The position numbers were made by a program, and so were the translations under genes. From Bidens hawaiensis (Eukaryota; Streptophyta; Magnoliopsida; Asterales; Asteraceae), in contig JAIQDT010001949.1 of the NCBI GenBank assembly GCA_021521415.1, positions 62,001-126,000 on the forward strand: 64,000 nucleotides of DNA, read 5' to 3'. Below, piece by piece: positions 60,501 through 64,000 of this stretch. The notes beneath the pieces are model-generated. The model was not told the DNA's origin. It saw nothing but the letters and a program-made list of their open reading frames with translations, and did no database searches. Numbering within the stretch: position 1 is the stretch's first letter; every line of letters starts with the position of its first letter.

Positions 60501-61289
60501 ACAAAGGCAGACCTAATTTGGAAGTATTTGCCAAACCTGAAACATTACTTCATTTATCGTGCTGGTTACAAATCCCTATCAATTATTAGTTAAAAGTGTA
60601 ACAAATTCACCAATTCGTCTATTTTAGCGTTCACATAGAGTAAAACCAATGCCCTCAGTTAACTATAACATTTTACAGTTATCCACTTTTTCACCTAATA
60701 TTCCTGCATATCATCAATTGATTCTAACTTTATCGTCAAACTTGCAACAATAGCTTATTTGTCCTATTTAACAAAAGGCAAAACTGATTTGGAATTATTC
60801 GGCTGAATAGCAGAATGTGAAGTGTAACAACAAATTGATCCATTCGGCTATGTACATGAAGCAAATTATGAAACAAGTTAAACCTAACCTGAGGAATATC
60901 CGCAACGTATTGCCGTGGATTCGTTTGCCTCACCGATAATTGACAATCCTTACAAAACAAAATTCATTTAAATGCAGTTAATATATAAAATCAAAATAAT
61001 AATAATAATAATCAGAAACTAAGAAGCTAGAATATAACAGAATAGAAACGAATACCTTGAGAAGATCGAGAGTATCAGAAGCCATTCGACCTTTACTCGG
61101 CAAGCCAAGCCTAATCTCACTCCTCTCTGTAGATTTACTCGCTGCATTCTCCTTCACAACCTTCACGGAGGAGGAGCTACACGACACGCTCAATTTCAAT
61201 TTCAATTTCAATTTCACGGACGGAAGCGGTTGGTTGAAACCGCCGGCGACGACGGGGCATTGGTGGAGGAATGTCTGCATCAATGACAT
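54508..61289 (-). CDS. HISN1: ATP phosphoribosyltransferase, plastid (HISN1), one base missing in exon 8
   Basis: Catalyses ATP + PRPP to phosphoribosyl-ATP, the first and feedback-regulated step of histidine synthesis, in plastids. Eleven exons: 61056-61289 (transit peptide [10 protein letters not shown] with a KLKLKLKL run, then [12 protein letters not shown]), 60889-60948, 60134-60247 ([27 protein letters not shown]), 58398-58463, 58193-58300, 58015-58098 ([19 protein letters not shown], the PRPP-site region), 56977-57078 ([16 protein letters not shown]), 56793-56905, 55757-55837, 55563-55682 (regulatory domain, [12 protein letters not shown]), 54508-54603 ([20 protein letters not shown], end KLGL). 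All are multiples of three and phase 0 except exon 8 (113 nt), where one base is missing at its first codons. Otherwise about 392 residues, normal for plants. Long-form HisG with C-terminal histidine-binding domain. Introns carry repeats. Confidence 0.93.
54860..55246. mobile_element. GAGCTCGAGC-type MITE in HISN1 intron 10
   Basis: Left end GAGGTGTAACCAAGCCAAGC and right end TTTGGCTTGCTTCACCCC are imperfect inverted repeats, with AGCTCGAGCTTG words at both inner flanks around an AT-rich middle. No clear target-site duplication. It lies between exons 10 and 11 of HISN1. Confidence 0.6.
56244..56682. repeat. 217-bp tandem duplication in HISN1 intron 8
   Basis: Two adjacent copies, 56244-56460 and 56461-56677, start AATTTAACATTAATAAAACA and are nearly identical by eye. 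Copy 2 ends 110 bp from exon 8. The preceding 56150-56240 DNA shares some phrases (TTTTAGTCAGTAAATT) but is not a third copy. Confidence 0.88.
57335..57830. repeat. MITE-like repeat in HISN1 intron 6
   Basis: Starts near TTAGGGGTGTAATTGCTAAC and holds GGGTCAAACGGGTCGTGT, TCAACCCGCAAATACATG and complementary GACCCATTTTACC-like words around an AT-rich middle, the style of plant hAT-like MITEs. Ends and duplication not resolved. Confidence 0.4.
58933..59306 (+). mobile_element. LINE/SINE-type retroposon (Au-SINE-like 3' end) in HISN1 intron 3
   Basis: 374 bp lies between perfect 16-bp direct repeats TATCTGAGTAATCCCA (58917-58932 and 59307-59322). The 3' part (about 59157-59306) reads GAGCCGAGGGTCTCTTTGG, GCAGCCTCTCTATCCTC, TAAGGTCTGCCTACATCACA, CCCTCCCCAGACCCTACC and ends GTTTGTTGTTGTT. 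This is the well-known tail shared by Au-type SINEs and their partner LINEs in plants. The 5' part is not tRNA-like, so this is more likely a 5'-truncated LINE copy than a full SINE. A 15-bp CATCACACCCTCCCC duplication lies inside. Confidence 0.85.
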
Positions 61290-62861
61290 GTGTGCGGCTG
61301 TCGGCGACTGTTAGGAAGACGTTCAACGCCGCCGGTGGATCCCTCAGGTGGTTGTTTTTGAATGCTGTGTTGAATTGAATGATGTGACAAATGTTGATGG
61401 TGACGAGGCTCCGTTAAGTTTATTTGTAGTCAGATAGACAGAGACCGTTGGTCAACGTTTACGGATTTCGCCTTTCGGATCTGCAAAAGTTGATTCGCAT
61501 ATTAAGTTAAAATTTTTCCATTAATACAACGTTTGTAATAATGACTTTTGGTTAAAGTATTTATTTCTTTTCACTTTTATAACTTTCTATTATAGTGTGG
61601 GTATCTTTTTAAGTATATTTAATTTTCTTTTTGCTATTTTTCTATTTTTAGCTGTGAAATTTATAAATAAAGCAACTTGATACAATATTATGCATAGAGC
61701 ATTCTTATCCTATCTTTCAAAATTACGTGAGGGGGAGCTGATAAATTATAGGATGGGTTGTGAGTGGTTTTGAGTATAAATCATAAGGTTATGATTGTAA
61801 ATTACAGGTGGTCAGGCCAACCATTTTTGAGACATAAAGCAAAGAATAAATCGGGGCCCTTACCGAGAATTAGAGAGATGAAATTACGTATTTTATAAAT
61901 TTTTTATTTTTATAATTTATATTGTTGTGTTTCATATATGAAATTACAAATTTTTAAGTTTCTGTTTTGAGAAATGAGTTTGATACAAATCATAAAACAA
62001 GAACCTTTCTTTTACTTTTTTTAACAACAATTGAAAATTTTATACATATTAAAGGAAGAAAATAGAAACAAAAATGGGAAAAAAATAAATAAAACAACTA
62101 AAAAGAAGAAAGGCAGTCCTATACACTCAAAACTGGATAGGAATGTTAGTTAATATACCTAGGGAATAAAATAGGAAAAAAATAGAAAAAAATAAAAAGA
62201 CTAAAATAAAAGAATAAAATGAAAAGCAGTCCTAGAGACTCGAACCTGGGTAGGAATGTTGGTTAAAAATTAAAAGTAGATGACTATTAATTAAACCACT
62301 CTGTCATCATCATAAATTATTGGATTATGTTTCAATTACATGGTTTTAAGATTGTTTTATTTTTATGCAAATATACAAATATTTAATTTCTTAAATGGAG
62401 GCCTTATTTTTTCGGGGGCCTCAAGCCGTAGCTTCACCGGAGAATACTAGGGGCACCCCTGTAGGTAGCAAGAGAAAAAGTAGTGATTTTTTGTAAATTT
62501 AGGGAACTTTTTTGCTCATGTTTATTTTTTAATATTTGTTGAATTGGTTGTGAGTAGAAGAGAGAGAAAACTATAATGATAAAAGTATAAAAAATATTAT
62601 TTAATTAAACCGGAGAAGAAAATATAGTGTTTTTTAGCGTAATTATAAAGATAGAGATGAGGGATAGGTTAGGAATGCTCTTAGATCTTTACAAAGTTTG
62701 TGTTGAAAAGGAATAATCTAATAGAGTAACTCGGGATGGGTTTAAACAAGGTCCTGTTGAGACACCGTCTAAAAATTAAAGGCACCTTTTAATACGCGGC
62801 GTATAGCCATATACGCCATCGCGTATTGAGGGTTTTGTCCTTTCCTACTTGTATTTTATTG
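61290..62861. other. HISN1 promoter side and repeat-bearing intergenic DNA
   Basis: 61290-61480 is the GC-richer HISN1 leader/promoter region. Further on, two related blocks at about 62114-62155 and 62223-62265 (GCAGTCCTA...GGTAGGAATGTTGGTTAA) form a diverged duplication. The reverse complement carries GGTTCGAGTCTC, a good pol III B box, as in tRNA-derived SINEs. GGGGCCC/GGGGGCCTC words at 61850 and 62415 may be ends of another repeat. No gene seen. Confidence 0.4.
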
Positions 62862-63390
62862 TAGCACCCCGGCTTAAGCGGAATGCCCGAAAGTGACGTA
62901 CATATTGCTCAAAACACATGTGACACTATTACGTGACAATATTATCATTAATTCATTTACAAGTCAAGTACACAAGTTTGCAACAACAAATACAAGGAAA
63001 ATAATAATGCAGCTAAACATTTTATCCATTTATTTAAATAACCTAAGTTGAGTGTCTTCATCGAGCTTCATCCTCTAATAGCAGTACCTGTAGCATATGT
63101 ATAAAATAATGTCAACTATATGAATAGTTGGTGAGTTCACACAGTTTGATATAATACATAAAAATCATACAATTTCATGAAACTTGTGAAAAGCACAAAT
63201 AAGGGTTCTTTACACTCAAATCAATGGATCTGGGTGTAAAGAGTAAACGAAAGTCCTTTCCAGTTAGGGACAACCAACGTACTCGAATAATGAGGTCCCT
63301 TTTCCACTCGAAACAAATGGTCCTGAGTGCAAAGGGGGCGTATGATCACCACTAGTTTTTGACAAGTCATGTTTAGTGTCAGGTAGCGAA
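62862..63390 (-). mobile_element. Gypsy-type LTR end (probable solo or partial LTR)
   Basis: Starts TGTAGCACCCCGGCTTAAGC, the plus-strand image of a gypsy LTR end (...GGGGTGCTACA). The following AACTCACCAACTATTC-like and tandem GGACC/ACTCGA phrases on the minus strand fit long plant gypsy LTRs. The other border is unclear, about 63380-63600. No target-site duplication identified. Confidence 0.55.
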
Positions 63391-63539
63391 CTGAATCTGT
63401 TCATTATATGTGATGCTTTTGTTTCCAGTTCGGAGATCAATGTTTCTTTTAAGAAACGCCTGAGATATAATGACCTTTTATGGTTTTTAGGACAAAATAA
63501 ATGCCAATTTTCAACTACCAGATTGGGACCACCAAGTGA

Positions 63540-63915
63540 GGAACCAGATTTGCTAGTTGAAGTTCTGCTGCGTTTTCTGGACTTTCGTGATTCCTGACAA
63601 CAGGTTATACATAGTTCATATTCGCATTTTAAGCAGTATCGGTGAAGATCAAGGATTGATGTTGAGCAGCGGTCACTGGTTAAAATAAAGTTATGGAAAT
63701 ATAGTAAGATATTGAAAAGGATGCAGTTAGCATAGAAAACATATTAATAAGAAAATTACCATGAGTAGCGTATAGTAGGCTCAGGAACAACATACTCTAT
63801 TTCAACTGAATACTCTGATATCCCTACACAAGAAATGGAATGTTAATTAGATTAATAAGAATGAATGGTTTCAGGTCTTATAGTTTGAATAGTTACCTCG
63901 AGCACCTGCTTCCAT
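63540..63915 (-). CDS. KDM3/JMJ25-type zinc-finger exons (partial gene or pseudogene)
   Basis: Three minus-strand blocks splice in phase: 63897-63915 (possible start MEAGARG), 63760-63823 (ISEYSVEIEYVVPEPTIRYS) and a block from 63675 down (CDRCSTSILDLHRYC then CLKCEYELCITCCQE). The Cys pattern and the CSTSI-DLHR-C, CITCC phrase match the zinc finger before the JmjC domain in plant KDM3-like histone H3K9 demethylases (JMJ25/IBM1 type). After CCQE the frame stays open with SRKSRKRSRTSTSKSG and then runs into the LTR-like DNA at 62862-63390. No JmjC domain follows. The 5' RING part of the family is not seen; the window edge is 85 bases away. Probably a fragment or a truncated gene. Confidence 0.5.
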
Positions 63916-64000
63916 GACTATCTCCTCCTCTTGTCTTTACGAATTTGTCTTAGAAATGGAAGTAGTAACTTGATTAGATAGTGAAGATGATGCAACCTCA

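Overview
This is eukaryotic plant nuclear DNA. It is AT-rich, has spliced genes with GT-AG introns, and is dense in LTR retrotransposons and MITE-like elements. Chromovirus-type Ty3/gypsy, Athila-type Ty3/gypsy, Ty1/copia and Cassandra elements, together with plant-type HISN1, BOP1, RRS1 and WEB genes, point to a eudicot. The repeat style (GAACGAAC-rich MITEs, very long gypsy LTRs) suggests Asteraceae, but that is inference.

Layout. 1-1447 (minus): 3' part of an RRS1-type ribosome-biogenesis gene, running off the left edge. 1.5-7.7 kb: repeat-rich DNA with a GAACGAAC MITE, a 400-bp tandem duplication, a GGTACC-rich hAT-like MITE and a 1.1-kb TRIM with intact LTRs and target-site duplication (TSD). 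7748-8299 (plus): a short intronless WEB-family (DUF827) gene. 9179-43314: one 34-kb nest. Its outer shell is an old minus-strand Ty1/copia element (TSD GAGGT). Inside it lie a very young Athila-like gypsy (11731-24370, TSD ATCAC), a Cassandra TRIM carrying 5S-rRNA-derived LTRs (26573-27187, TSD TATAT) and a chromovirus (27749-41522). The chromovirus itself received a 3.25-kb solo LTR inside a gag zinc knuckle (TSD AATTG) and an hAT-like MITE in its 3' LTR (8-bp TSD, empty site visible in the other LTR).

45450-50255 (minus): BOP1 (WD40 ribosome-biogenesis factor), about 17 exons recognised, including a U12-type AT-AC intron. 54508-61289 (minus): HISN1, plastid ATP phosphoribosyltransferase, the first step of histidine synthesis, complete in 11 exons. 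Its introns hold a 374-bp LINE/SINE-type retroposon with a perfect 16-bp TSD and a 217-bp tandem duplication. 62.8-64 kb: a gypsy LTR end next to a KDM3/JMJ25-type zinc-finger exon set.

BOP1 and HISN1 each show exactly one missing base, in each case next to G residues. That is either early decay or a consensus error. RRS1 and BOP1 both act in pre-60S ribosome assembly; with the transposons removed they lie about 10 kb apart, and nothing shows that this is more than chance. No previously undescribed enzyme system is evident. The novelty here lies in nested transposition history, the AT-AC intron and unexplained repeats. Exon coordinates were read by eye.
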